The notes below the pieces were generated by a model. That model searched no databases, had not been told where the DNA came from, and saw only the letters and a program-made list of their open reading frames with translations. 64,000 bases of DNA from Microbacterium arabinogalactanolyticum. GTDB taxonomy: Bacteria; Actinomycetota; Actinomycetes; Actinomycetales; Microbacteriaceae. The stretch's first letter is position 1, and each line of letters opens with the position of its first letter. Both the position numbers and the translations under genes were made by a program. Shown here piece after piece: positions 40,259 through 47,045 of the stretch. The stretch lies in contig NZ_BRZC01000007.1 of assembly GCF_030268005.1 (NCBI RefSeq), positions 604,694 through 668,693 on the forward strand. Reading direction: 5' to 3'.

Positions 40259-41314
40259 TCACCAGGCGGAGGCGACCTCGGCGTGGGTCCGCAGAATCCC
40301 CTCGGTGGTGCCTGCCGGCGCGCGCCCGATGCCGCATTCGGTGGCGATGCCGAAGCGGGCGACCACGGCGGATGCCGCGGCGATGCGCCGGCGCGCGCCC
40401 TCGGCGCCGTCCTCGCGGTGCACGAGACCCAGGTAGAGCTCGGAGGTCGGGGCGAGGCCGGCCAGCGGGGCGAAGTAGTCCTCGTCGTCCCGGTCGATCG
40501 GCACGGGCAGGTGCAGCCAGGTGAGGTCGCGGGCGGATGCCGTGATCACGGCGTTCGCGAACCGGACGAGCGTCGCGGTGTCAGCGGGCTCGACGAAGTG
40601 CTTCTCCCCCGCGTCGCCGTAGCAGAGGTGCACGCCGACCTCGACATCGGCGGGCACGGCGTCGATCAGTGCGGCGAGGCGCTCGACGAGCCCGTCGAAG
40701 GGGTCGCCCGGCCACCACGCCTCCATCGTCCTCCCGTACCCCGAGGCGCGCTCGACGATGCCGAGCTCGCTGGCGACGTCCCACTGGATCGCGAGGTCGT
40801 CGTGCGGGATCGCGGCGAGGACGCCGTCCAGCTCGCGCAGCATCGCGGTCGTGTACACCGGATCGATCGCGGCGCGGTCGTCGCCGCTGAAGTAGGAGGA
40901 GATGACGGCGACCGGGGTCGGCAGCGACACCTGGAAGCGGACGCCGGCGGCGACGTCACCGGCATCGCGCAGGCGCGTGAAGATCGCGTAGGACTCGATC
41001 GCGGCATCCGCGTAGCCGAGCGGCGGCAACTGGATGCCCGCCGCGTTCACGCCCTCGGCGAGACGCAGCGGCCGGATGTCGATGCCGCGCAGCAGGCGCG
41101 GCTCGTCGCCGACCCGCTCGATGCCGTCCGCCTGGCCCAGCACGTCGGGCTGGAACATGATCCAGTGGAACCGCCGACCGACCTCGCCGTCGGGGATGCG
41201 ACGCAGGAGGCCGCCGAGCATCGCGGACGCCGTGCTCATGGTCTGCTCGGCGTCGTCGTAGTTCACGCTGCCGACCAGCAGCGCGCCCTGAGGCTGGGAG
41301 GAGGTCGGGGTCAT
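40259..41314 (-). CDS. UROD/MetE-like superfamily protein
   Basis: 351 residues of a TIM-barrel type resembling the C-terminal domain of cobalamin-independent methionine synthase. Possible zinc ligands occur in EVGVHLCYGD (H and C) and near the end in ATECGIGRAP (C). N-terminal words include RIPDGEVGRRFHWIMFQ. Homologues are usually listed as hypothetical. The position next to the hydroxyproline regulator could mean a role with methylated imino acids such as betonicine or stachydrine, but this is a guess. A TAACCT -10 lies 6 bases before its ATG, so it has its own leaderless promoter. Confidence 0.72.
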   Translation of the reverse strand: MTPTSSQPQGALLVGSVNYDDAEQTMSTASAMLGGLLRRIPDGEVGRRFHWIMFQPDVLGQADGIERVGDEPRLLRGIDIRPLRLAEGVNAAGIQLPPLGYADAAIESYAIFTRLRDAGDVAAGVRFQVSLPTPVAVISSYFSGDDRAAIDPVYTTAMLRELDGVLAAIPHDDLAIQWDVASELGIVERASGYGRTMEAWWPGDPFDGLVERLAALIDAVPADVEVGVHLCYGDAGEKHFVEPADTATLVRFANAVITASARDLTWLHLPVPIDRDDEDYFAPLAGLAPTSELYLGLVHREDGAEGARRRIAAASAVVARFGIATECGIGRAPAGTTEGILRTHAEVASAW

Positions 41315-41320
41315 GCGTCC

Positions 41321-41326
41321 AGGTTA
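41321..41326 (-). promoter_or_regulatory. -10 element TAACCT of a leaderless promoter (minus)
   Basis: Read on the minus strand, TAACCT ends 6 bases before the ATG at 41314. It shares a 27-base gap with the divergent element at 41329-41334. Confidence 0.6.
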
Positions 41327-41328
41327 TC

Positions 41329-41334
41329 TAGGCT
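41329..41334 (+). promoter_or_regulatory. -10 element TAGGCT of a leaderless promoter (plus)
   Basis: TAGGCT ends 7 bases before the ATG at 41342. Only two bases separate it from the divergent -10 element. Confidence 0.65.
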
Positions 41335-41341
41335 CGTGAGC

Positions 41342-41818
41342 ATGGACTGGCGTGAAGACAGGATCGGGTCGGCGGCCCGCGGCGAGAATCCGACGCTGCT
41401 GGCGGCGACCCCCGCGGGGTACGCCGTGATCGGCGACGTGCAGTTCCTGCCGGGGTACAGCGTGCTGCTGAGCCGGGTGCCGGAGGCCACGGCGCTGGCC
41501 GACCTGCCGCGCGCGGAGCGGGTGCAGTACCTGGCCGACGTCGATCTGCTGGCGACGGCCGTGGAGCGCGCCTGCCGCGCGCACGATCCGGCGTTCCGGC
41601 GGATGAACATCGAGATCCTGGGCAACACCGACGCGTTCGTACACGCGCACATCTGGCCGCGCTACGACTGGGAGCCGGAGGAGATCGTCCGCAAGCCGGT
41701 CTGGATGTACGACCCCTCGCACTGGCGCGACCCGGCGCACGAGCTGGATTCCCGGCACGACGCCCTGCGCGCGAGCATCACCGCGGAGCTGAACGCGCTG
41801 CTGGCCTCCGAGGCCTGA
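41342..41818 (+). CDS. HIT-family nucleotide hydrolase
   Basis: 158 residues from MDWREDRIGSAARGENPTLL. The histidine triad is VHAHIWPRY (H101, H103; the third position is occupied by a non-His residue in this branch). The N-terminal half binds the nucleotide. This group contains diadenosine-polyphosphate hydrolase-like and galactose-1-phosphate-uridylyltransferase-like proteins; the substrate is not known. The missing third histidine leaves some doubt about activity. The ATG follows a -10 by 7 bases. Confidence 0.85.
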   Translation: MDWREDRIGSAARGENPTLLAATPAGYAVIGDVQFLPGYSVLLSRVPEATALADLPRAERVQYLADVDLLATAVERACRAHDPAFRRMNIEILGNTDAFVHAHIWPRYDWEPEEIVRKPVWMYDPSHWRDPAHELDSRHDALRASITAELNALLASEA

Positions 41819-41840
41819 TCAGGCGGCAATCGGCGTGAGC

Positions 41841-41909
41841 CCGCCGCGGATTTGTGCTCTTCCCGCGGATGAATTCGCGGCATCCGTCCGCGTGAAGCGC
41901 ACATCTCCG
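41841..41909 (-). repeat. Dispersed intergenic repeat, copy 2
   Basis: Reverse complement of this segment matches 27961-28018 (45 of 58 positions by eye). It lies between the convergent HIT and SufR-like genes. A further partial word, TGAAGCGCA, recurs at about 41952-41960. Confidence 0.65.
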
Positions 41910-41979
41910 CGCGAGACGTGCGGCCGATGGGTGAAGCGCACGGCAGTCTCGCGGGGCTGAGCCGAGCGGATGCCTGTGA

Positions 41980-42633
41980 TCAGGCGGCGTCGAGCCGCAG
42001 CTGCACCGTGCACTCCTCCGGGCGCGCGGCGGCGCGCACGCAGTCCGCCGCGAGCGGGCCACCGGCCTGGTTCAGCACGCCCTGCATGAGCCCGAGGTGC
42101 ACCTGGCACAGCGTCGGCCGGTGCTCGGGTGCGCTCGCGGCGTGCGGGCAGGGGCTGAGCTCGACGGTCAGCTCGCGCTCGTCGATGACCGGCTCGAAGC
42201 CGCTCTCCTCGAGATGCTCGATCAGGGCATCCAGCTGGTAGGTCGCGTCCCGGCCGAGCCCCGAGTCCTCCTCGGCGAGGATGCGGCGCATCATGTCGCC
42301 GCGGCGGGCGGCCTCCGCGACCTTGTCGCGGGCGACAGGGCTGGACGCCTCCGGCATGCCGGTCGCGGCGCTGTACAGCGTGCGCGGGCGGCCGCGTGTG
42401 GTGCGGCGCTCGGTGCTCTGGATGACGTAGCCGCCGTCGATCAGCCGCTGCAGATGCTCGCGGACCGTGTTGGGGTGCAGCCCGGTGGCCTCGCACAGCT
42501 CCCCGATGGTGCGCTCGGCTCGGCTCTGCTCGGTGCCGGCCTCGAACAGGGTGCCGGCCTCGAACAGCAGGTGCAGGATCCGCACCCGTGAGTAGCTCGA
42601 GATCGGCCCGTACACGGCCCCGCCACCTGTCAT
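41980..42633 (-). CDS. Winged-helix regulator with C-terminal cysteine cluster (SufR-like)
   Basis: 217 residues. An ArsR/DeoR-type winged helix covers about 13-85 (RAERTIGELCEATGLHPNTVREHLQRLIDGGYVIQST, then the wing RRTTRGRPRTLY). Four cysteines in the C-terminal part (C162, C176, C198, C208) with PCPHAAS...LCQVHLGLMQG resemble the Fe-S cluster site of SufR regulators, so it may sense iron-sulfur or redox state. A six-residue tandem duplication, LFEAGT twice at 23-34, comes from an exact 18-base repeat at 42532-42567. No suf genes are in the window. Confidence 0.83.
   Translation of the reverse strand: MTGGGAVYGPISSYSRVRILHLLFEAGTLFEAGTEQSRAERTIGELCEATGLHPNTVREHLQRLIDGGYVIQSTERRTTRGRPRTLYSAATGMPEASSPVARDKVAEAARRGDMMRRILAEEDSGLGRDATYQLDALIEHLEESGFEPVIDERELTVELSPCPHAASAPEHRPTLCQVHLGLMQGVLNQAGGPLAADCVRAAARPEECTVQLRLDAA
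42532..42567. repeat. Exact 18-bp tandem duplication inside the SufR-like gene
   Basis: GGTGCCGGCCTCGAACAG occurs twice in a row. It is in frame and duplicates LFEAGT in helix 1 of the DNA-binding domain. Confidence 0.85.
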
Positions 42634-42750
42634 GCACCCATCCTCCCAGAGTGCCGACACGCCCGGTCGGGGACGGGCCGTGAATAATGCTCCGGCGAGC
42701 GCGGATCCGGGCGCCCGGCGCGCGGCCCGGGCGGTGTCGGATGCCGCGGC

Positions 42751-42756
42751 TAGCCT
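42751..42756 (+). promoter_or_regulatory. -10 element TAGCCT of a leaderless promoter
   Basis: TAGCCT ends 6 bases before the radA ATG at 42763. Confidence 0.6.
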
Positions 42757-42762
42757 TGCAGC

Positions 42763-44133
42763 ATGGCCACCACCCGTCGTCCTGCACCGCCCGCCTTCGT
42801 CTGCACGGAGTGCGGCTGGACGACGGCGAAGTGGGTGGGCCGGTGCGGCGAGTGCCAGCAGTGGGGCACGGTGCAGGAGCAGGGCGCGAAGACCGGCCTC
42901 GTCCGGCAGACGGATGCCGTGGCTCCGCCCGCCGAGCGCGCCGCACGCCCCATCACGCAGATCACCACGAGCGACGCCCCGCGGCGCTCGAGCGGGGTGG
43001 ACGAGTTCGATCGGGTGCTCGGCGGCGGCATCGTGCCGGGTGCGGCGATCCTGCTGAGCGGCGAGCCCGGCGTCGGCAAGTCGACTCTGCTGCTCGAGGT
43101 GGCGGCATCCACCGCCAGATCCGGGCGGCGGGTGCTGTACGCGAGCGCCGAGGAATCGCCCGCCCAGGTGCGGCTGCGTGCCGAGCGCACCGGCGCCCTG
43201 CACGACGAGCTCTACCTGGCCAGCGAGACCGACCTCGCGACGATCCTCGGGCACATCGACGAGGTCAAGCCCGATCTGGTCATCGTCGACTCGGTGCAGA
43301 CCGTCGCATCCGGCCTGATCGACGGCGCCGCCGGCCAGCCCAGCCAGGTGCGCGAGGTGGCGGCGACGCTGATCCGCATCGCGAAGGACCGCGGGCTGCC
43401 GGTGATCATCGTCGGTCACGTCACGAAGGACGGCCAGGTCGCCGGCCCTCGCGTGCTGGAGCACCTCGTCGACGTGGTGTGCCACTTCGAGGGCGACCGG
43501 CAGACGGCGCTGCGGTTCATCCGCGCGCTGAAGAACCGGTTCGGCCCGACCGACGAGGTCGGATGCTTCGAGATGACGGGCGCCGGCATCGCCGAAGTGC
43601 CCGACCCCAGCGGCCTGTTCCTCTCGCAGGGCGCCGCGGAGCCCGGCACCTGCGTGGCCATCGCGATGGAGGGTCGGCGCGCGCTGCCCGTGGAGGTGCA
43701 GGCGCTGACCATCGCCACCGCCGCCCCGAACCCGCGTCGCGTGGTGCACGGCCTGGACTCGTCGCGGGTGGCGATGGTGCTCGCGATCCTGGAGCGGCGG
43801 GCGGGCATCGAGACGTCCAAGCTCGATGTCTACGTGTCGACGGTGGGCGGCGTGCGCTTCACCGAACCCGCCGCCGACCTGGCGATCGCCGTGGCCGTGG
43901 CCGGCGCGATCACGCAGCGGTCGGTGCCCCGCACGATCGCCGCCGTCGGCGAGCTGTCGCTGGCCGGAGAGATCCGTCCCGTGACGCAGGCCCCGCAGCG
44001 CCGCAGCGAAGCCGCCCGGCTCGGCTACCGCCAGGTGGTCGACGACCGCTCGAAGACGCTGCGCTCCGCGCTCAGCGACATCCGCTCGCACACGACCGAG
44101 CGACGCCCCGAAGCGGACATCCCGCCGTTCTGA
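42763..44133 (+). CDS. radA: DNA repair protein RadA/Sms
   Basis: 456 residues. The N-terminal zinc finger is CTECGWTTAKWVGRCGEC (C14, C17, C28, C31). The RecA-like core has Walker A GEPGVGKST (about 100-108), Walker B LVIVDSVQT, and the RadA-specific LKNRFGPTDEVG. The C-terminal Lon-like domain is present (VYVSTVGGVRFTEPAADLAIAVAVAGAI...GELSLAGEIRPV). RadA helps branch migration in homologous recombination. Length and domains are standard. Its message appears leaderless. Confidence 0.97.
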   Translation: MATTRRPAPPAFVCTECGWTTAKWVGRCGECQQWGTVQEQGAKTGLVRQTDAVAPPAERAARPITQITTSDAPRRSSGVDEFDRVLGGGIVPGAAILLSGEPGVGKSTLLLEVAASTARSGRRVLYASAEESPAQVRLRAERTGALHDELYLASETDLATILGHIDEVKPDLVIVDSVQTVASGLIDGAAGQPSQVREVAATLIRIAKDRGLPVIIVGHVTKDGQVAGPRVLEHLVDVVCHFEGDRQTALRFIRALKNRFGPTDEVGCFEMTGAGIAEVPDPSGLFLSQGAAEPGTCVAIAMEGRRALPVEVQALTIATAAPNPRRVVHGLDSSRVAMVLAILERRAGIETSKLDVYVSTVGGVRFTEPAADLAIAVAVAGAITQRSVPRTIAAVGELSLAGEIRPVTQAPQRRSEAARLGYRQVVDDRSKTLRSALSDIRSHTTERRPEADIPPF

Positions 44134-44167
44134 TCAGGCATCGAGTCGCGTTCCGACGGCCCGCTCC

Positions 44168-44410
44168 TCAGGACGAGCGGGGATCGCTGGGCCCGCCACG
44201 GGTTCCCTTGTGCGCCTCCTCGATGATCCGCACGTTGCTGATCACCACCGTGTCGGCCATCAGCAGGTCGAGGGAGGTCACGAACAGCCGCCCGATCTCC
44301 TCGTCCGTGATCTCAGGACCCGGGATGTCGATGCGGAACCCCTGGGCCTGCAGTCCGCCGTCGTTCGAGAACGTGATCTCGGCGTCGAACACCGCGCGGT
44401 AGCTCGCCAT
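44168..44410 (-). CDS. Small conserved protein, 80 aa
   Basis: The frame MASYRAVFDAEITFSNDGGLQAQGF... codes for a soluble alpha/beta protein with a basic C-terminus (VRIIEEAHKGTRGGPSDP). Its ATG shares a base with the SseB stop (TGATG at 44408-44412), so translation is coupled. I do not recognise a named family. The ending IIEEAHKGTRG resembles the tail of cyclase-type metal hydrolases, but the protein is far too short to be one. Confidence 0.7.
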   Translation of the reverse strand: MASYRAVFDAEITFSNDGGLQAQGFRIDIPGPEITDEEIGRLFVTSLDLLMADTVVISNVRIIEEAHKGTRGGPSDPRSS

Positions 44411-44820
44411 CAGGCCTCGAGGGCCTTGAGCAGCTCGTCGGGCGGCGCCTGCATGGGGTGGGGCCCGGCGATATCGAGGAACACCGTGGTGATCGTCTCG
44501 CGGTGCGTGGTCAGGAACGCCCGCAGCCATGCCGGCGAGTAGATGCCCACGCCGGGCGGCAGGTTGGCGGGCTTGTGCTTCGCGTCGCTGAACAGCAGCA
44601 GCGCCACCTCCCCCGTGCCCGCGTCACGGTAGGTCCAGACCTCGCCGCCGTCGAGCGGGTTGTCGCGCGGGCCGGGCTTGATCAGGGGGACGACCGTATT
44701 GCCGTTGCGCAGCGCCAGGGCGACCGCTGCCATGTCCTGCTTCTCGAGCGCCTGCGCGAGAGCCTCGGAGCGGAAATCCTGGGGTGCGGGGCGCTTCGCG
44801 CCGGCCCTCTTCTTCGCCAT
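44410..44820 (-). CDS. SseB-family N-terminal domain protein
   Basis: 136 residues. After a basic Lys/Arg-rich start (MAKKRAGAKRPAPQ), the SseB-like part reads LAQALEKQDMAAVALALRNGNTVVPLI and VWTYRDAGTGEVALLLFSDAKHKPANLPPGVGIYSPAWLRAFLTTH. Proteins of this family are thought to bind partner proteins; the function is not settled. TAGGCT lies 7 bases before the ATG, so it is probably leaderless and leads a two-gene operon. Confidence 0.8.
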   Translation of the reverse strand: MAKKRAGAKRPAPQDFRSEALAQALEKQDMAAVALALRNGNTVVPLIKPGPRDNPLDGGEVWTYRDAGTGEVALLLFSDAKHKPANLPPGVGIYSPAWLRAFLTTHRETITTVFLDIAGPHPMQAPPDELLKALEA

Positions 44821-44827
44821 GGTCTCC

Positions 44828-44833
44828 AGCCTA
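44828..44833 (-). promoter_or_regulatory. -10 element TAGGCT of a leaderless promoter
   Basis: On the minus strand TAGGCT ends 7 bases before the ATG at 44820. Confidence 0.6.
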
Positions 44834-44873
44834 GGAGACGCGGCCCGAGAGGGACCGTCGGCTGGACAGAGTG

Positions 44874-44921
44874 GGGCCCTCTCGAATCCTCCATTGGGGA
44901 CTGGGGTACTCGAGAGGGCCC
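44874..44921. repeat. Inverted repeat with 12-base arms, GGGCCCTCTCGA / TCGAGAGGGCCC
   Basis: Perfect arms at 44874-44885 and 44910-44921 are separated by 24 bases. The 263-base gap (44821-45083) holding it is lower in GC toward 44940-45040 and contains no gene I can support. It lies between the SseB promoter and the 3' end of the DUF4232-like gene, so it may be a terminator for that gene. Confidence 0.6.
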
Positions 44922-45083
44922 TCTGGCTCTCACCACGATGATTGTCGAAGCGCTGGGGACGCTGATACCGACACCACTGGGGATGGCTTCACCGTATTGT
45001 TCGGAGAACCACACTCCATGGTATCCCAAAATACTGGTCCGCGGGGCGGAAATTCAGACCCGATCCACGTGGAGCGCCCCGTA

Positions 45084-45746
45084 TCAGCGGAGGATGATCT
45101 GCCGCGTGCTCACGCTGGCGAAGCCGCCGATGGAGACCTCGACATGGTACGAGGCCCCGCCGCCCGGGGCGCGTGCACGGTTCTGCTGATCGCAGGTGCC
45201 GACCGCCGAGCGAGTGCGGTCCCACACGACCGGCGTCTTGGTGCTCACGGTCGCGCCCGCGGTGAGCGTGGCGATCTGATCGCTCGGATCGGTCTGGCAG
45301 TCCGTCGAACGCCACCAGACGTCGTTGCCGCTCGTGATCGTGAACTTCTGCGTCGCCGACCCGACGTTCATCGTGCAGTCGCGGTCGCTCTTGTTGGTGA
45401 GCGTGATCGACAGCTTCGGCAGCGCGTCCGCGGCATAGGTCTCGGCATCCGTCACCGCGGTCACCTCGACGTCGCCGGCCTCGCAGGCGACCACGCCCGG
45501 AGGTGCCGACGGGTCGCCGGACGGATCCGGGCTCGCCGAGTCCGACGGCGTCGTGGGCGGAGCATCCGTGGCCGTCCCGTCCGTCGGCTGAGCGGACGGC
45601 GTCTTGGGTGCCGGCTCCGCGCCCGTCTTCCACGGCTGCGCGATGGCCACCCACAGTCCGCCCGTGACCGCGGCGAGCACCACGATGAGGATCAGCAGGA
45701 CAGCGAGTCTCCGGCGGCGATAGACGGCGGCGGACTGACGGGGCAT
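45084..45746 (-). CDS. Membrane-anchored exported protein, DUF4232-like
   Basis: 220 residues. One N-terminal helix (LAVLLILIVVLAAVTGGLWVAI, about 14-35) follows an Arg-rich start. A Pro/Thr/Ser linker (about 45-85) leads to an extracellular beta-sandwich with four cysteines (VACEAG, DRDCTMNV, STDCQTD, VGTCDQQN) that probably form two disulfides. Words such as KLSITLTNKSDRDCTMNVGS are typical of DUF4232-type domains. The role is unknown. TAGCCT lies 6 bases before the ATG. Confidence 0.82.
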   Translation of the reverse strand: MPRQSAAVYRRRRLAVLLILIVVLAAVTGGLWVAIAQPWKTGAEPAPKTPSAQPTDGTATDAPPTTPSDSASPDPSGDPSAPPGVVACEAGDVEVTAVTDAETYAADALPKLSITLTNKSDRDCTMNVGSATQKFTITSGNDVWWRSTDCQTDPSDQIATLTAGATVSTKTPVVWDRTRSAVGTCDQQNRARAPGGGASYHVEVSIGGFASVSTRQIILR

Positions 45747-45752
45747 GCCTCC

Positions 45753-45758
45753 AGGCTA
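45753..45758 (-). promoter_or_regulatory. -10 element TAGCCT of a leaderless promoter
   Basis: On the minus strand TAGCCT ends 6 bases before the ATG at 45746 and overlaps the argA stop codon (45756-45758). Confidence 0.6.
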
Positions 45759-46259
45759 GACGAGGTGCTTGAGCATCCTGGTGTTGCCGAGCGTGTTGGG
45801 CTTGACGTGCGCGAGGTCGAGGAACTCCTCCACGCCGGCGTCGCCGCTGCGCAGCAGCTGCGAGTACACGTCGGGGTCGACGATGTGCTCGCCGATCGGC
45901 TCGAACCCCCGCCGGGTGAAGAAGCCCGTCTCGAAGGTGAGGCAGAACAGCCGGGAGAGACCGAGCTCGCGCGCACGCTGCTCCAGGGCCTCAACGATCG
46001 CGCGGCCGACGCCGTGATGCAGGAAGTCGTCGCGCACGAGCAGCGTGCGCACCTCGCCGAGGTCCTCCCACATGACGTGCAGGGCACCGCATCCGATCAG
46101 CTCGCCGTCGACCTCGGCGACCACGAACTCCTGCACGGCTCCGTAGAGGATCGCGAGGTCCTTCCCGAGCAGGATGCGTCGCTCGACCAGCGGCTCCAGA
46201 AGTGCGTGGATGCCGTTGATGTCGGCGGTGCGGGCCGCGCGGAGGGTGTACTCGCTCAC
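45756..46259 (-). CDS. argA: N-acetylglutamate synthase, short GNAT form
   Basis: 167 residues, GTG start. The acetyl-CoA site VRTLLVRDDFLHHGVGRAIVEALEQRARELGLSRLFCLTFETGFFTRRGFEPIG is characteristic of the short actinobacterial ArgA (mycobacterial Rv2747 type), which catalyses the first step of arginine synthesis. The opening LRAARTADINGIHALLEPLVERRILLGKD also fits. No other arg genes are adjacent, as is common for this form. TAGTCT lies 6 bases before the GTG. Confidence 0.88.
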   Translation of the reverse strand: MSEYTLRAARTADINGIHALLEPLVERRILLGKDLAILYGAVQEFVVAEVDGELIGCGALHVMWEDLGEVRTLLVRDDFLHHGVGRAIVEALEQRARELGLSRLFCLTFETGFFTRRGFEPIGEHIVDPDVYSQLLRSGDAGVEEFLDLAHVKPNTLGNTRMLKHLV

Positions 46260-46265
46260 ACTTCC

Positions 46266-46271
46266 AGACTA
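46266..46271 (-). promoter_or_regulatory. -10 element TAGTCT of a leaderless promoter
   Basis: On the minus strand TAGTCT ends 6 bases before the GTG at 46259. Confidence 0.6.
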
Positions 46272-46295
46272 GGACGCCGCCCGCCCGGAACCTGC

Positions 46296-46329
46296 GAAGG
46301 GCTCGGATGCCGAGGCATCCGAGCCCTTC
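46296..46329 (-). terminator. Strong hairpin terminator after the Rieske operon
   Basis: Perfect 16-base arms (GAAGGGCTCGGATGCC and its complement) are separated by two bases. It lies 18 bases past the Rieske stop and just before the argA promoter. No T-run is seen. Confidence 0.8.
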
Positions 46330-46347
46330 ACCGCCGCAGCGGGTGCG

Positions 46348-46737
46348 TCAGACCGTGACGATGACGTCGTCGCCCTCGACGCGCACCGGCAGACGGCGCA
46401 GCCCCACGCTCTGATCGGCGGGATGCTTGCCCGTGAGGATGTCGAACTCGAAGCCGTGCCAGGGGCAGACGATGTTCCGGTCGCTCGGGTGGTGCCCCGG
46501 GCCGCCGCTCTTGAGGCCGCCCTCCCCGCGGACGAGCTGCACCGTGCGCGGCATGATCTTGCCCTGGCACACCGGTCCGCCCTGATGCGGGCAGACGTTG
46601 TACCAGGCGCGCACCTCGCCGTCGTGGAAGTAGACGCCGAACTCCGTGCCGTCCACGTCGAAGACGATGCGCTCGCGCTCCTTCAGGTCGGCCAGGCTCG
46701 CGACCACCACGTCGCGACGCACGATCTGAGCGCTCAT
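46348..46737 (-). CDS. Rieske [2Fe-2S] ferredoxin-like protein
   Basis: 129 residues. Cluster ligands are CPHQGGPVC (C49, H51) and CPWHGFEFD (C91, H94), complete for a Rieske centre. A longer spacer than usual lies between them (about 40 residues, QLVRGEGGLKSGGPGHHPSDRN). It is soluble and probably carries electrons to an oxygenase or works with the amidohydrolase encoded upstream. It overlaps the small gene before it by ATGA and ends the operon. Confidence 0.9.
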   Translation of the reverse strand: MSAQIVRRDVVVASLADLKERERIVFDVDGTEFGVYFHDGEVRAWYNVCPHQGGPVCQGKIMPRTVQLVRGEGGLKSGGPGHHPSDRNIVCPWHGFEFDILTGKHPADQSVGLRRLPVRVEGDDVIVTV

Positions 46738-47045
46738 TCCGCTCTCCGGTACCAGATCGCCATGTCGAAGAGGTTGACGTCAGCGGCATCCAGCAGCGCC
46801 GTCACCAGCACCACGGTCTCGGTGGCGTTCAGCGCGTCCTCGCGGATCGGCCAGGCGATCTTGCCGACCCGATCCCGCTTCGCGGAGAACAGCCGGGCGG
46901 CCGCGTACAGGATGTCGGCGATCTGCTCGTCGGGCACCTCGGCGCCGAGCTCCTGCTCGGTGACGTGGCGGGTCAGCTCCCCGAGCCGGGCGACGAGGCC
47001 CTCCAGCTCGGCGAGCTCAGCGGTGGTGGTGTTCGTTTCAGTCAT
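46734..47045 (-). CDS. Small helical protein, 103 aa, in the Rieske operon
   Basis: The ATG at 47045 shares a base with the amidohydrolase stop (TGATG); a GTG one codon earlier is also possible. The product is mostly helical (ELAELEGLVARLGELTRHVTEQELGAEVPDEQIADILYAAARLFSAKRD) and ends VNLFDMAIWYRRAE. No cysteines or catalytic motif are visible and I do not recognise the family. Its place between an amidohydrolase and a Rieske protein suggests a subunit or accessory factor. Confidence 0.75.
   Translation of the reverse strand: MTETNTTTAELAELEGLVARLGELTRHVTEQELGAEVPDEQIADILYAAARLFSAKRDRVGKIAWPIREDALNATETVVLVTALLDAADVNLFDMAIWYRRAE

Noticed and set aside
22375..41814. Genomic island inserted at tRNA-Ser
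   Set aside because: The catabolic region starts next to a tRNA, but no integrase, transposase or duplicated tRNA 3' end was seen, and base composition matches the flanks.
38162..41818. Very long open frame on the plus strand opposite the binding-protein, gntR and MetE-like genes
   Set aside because: It is antisense to well-supported genes, has a His/Arg/Gly-rich composition without domain motifs, and only its last 158 residues (HIT protein) are real. Long antisense frames are expected at this GC content.
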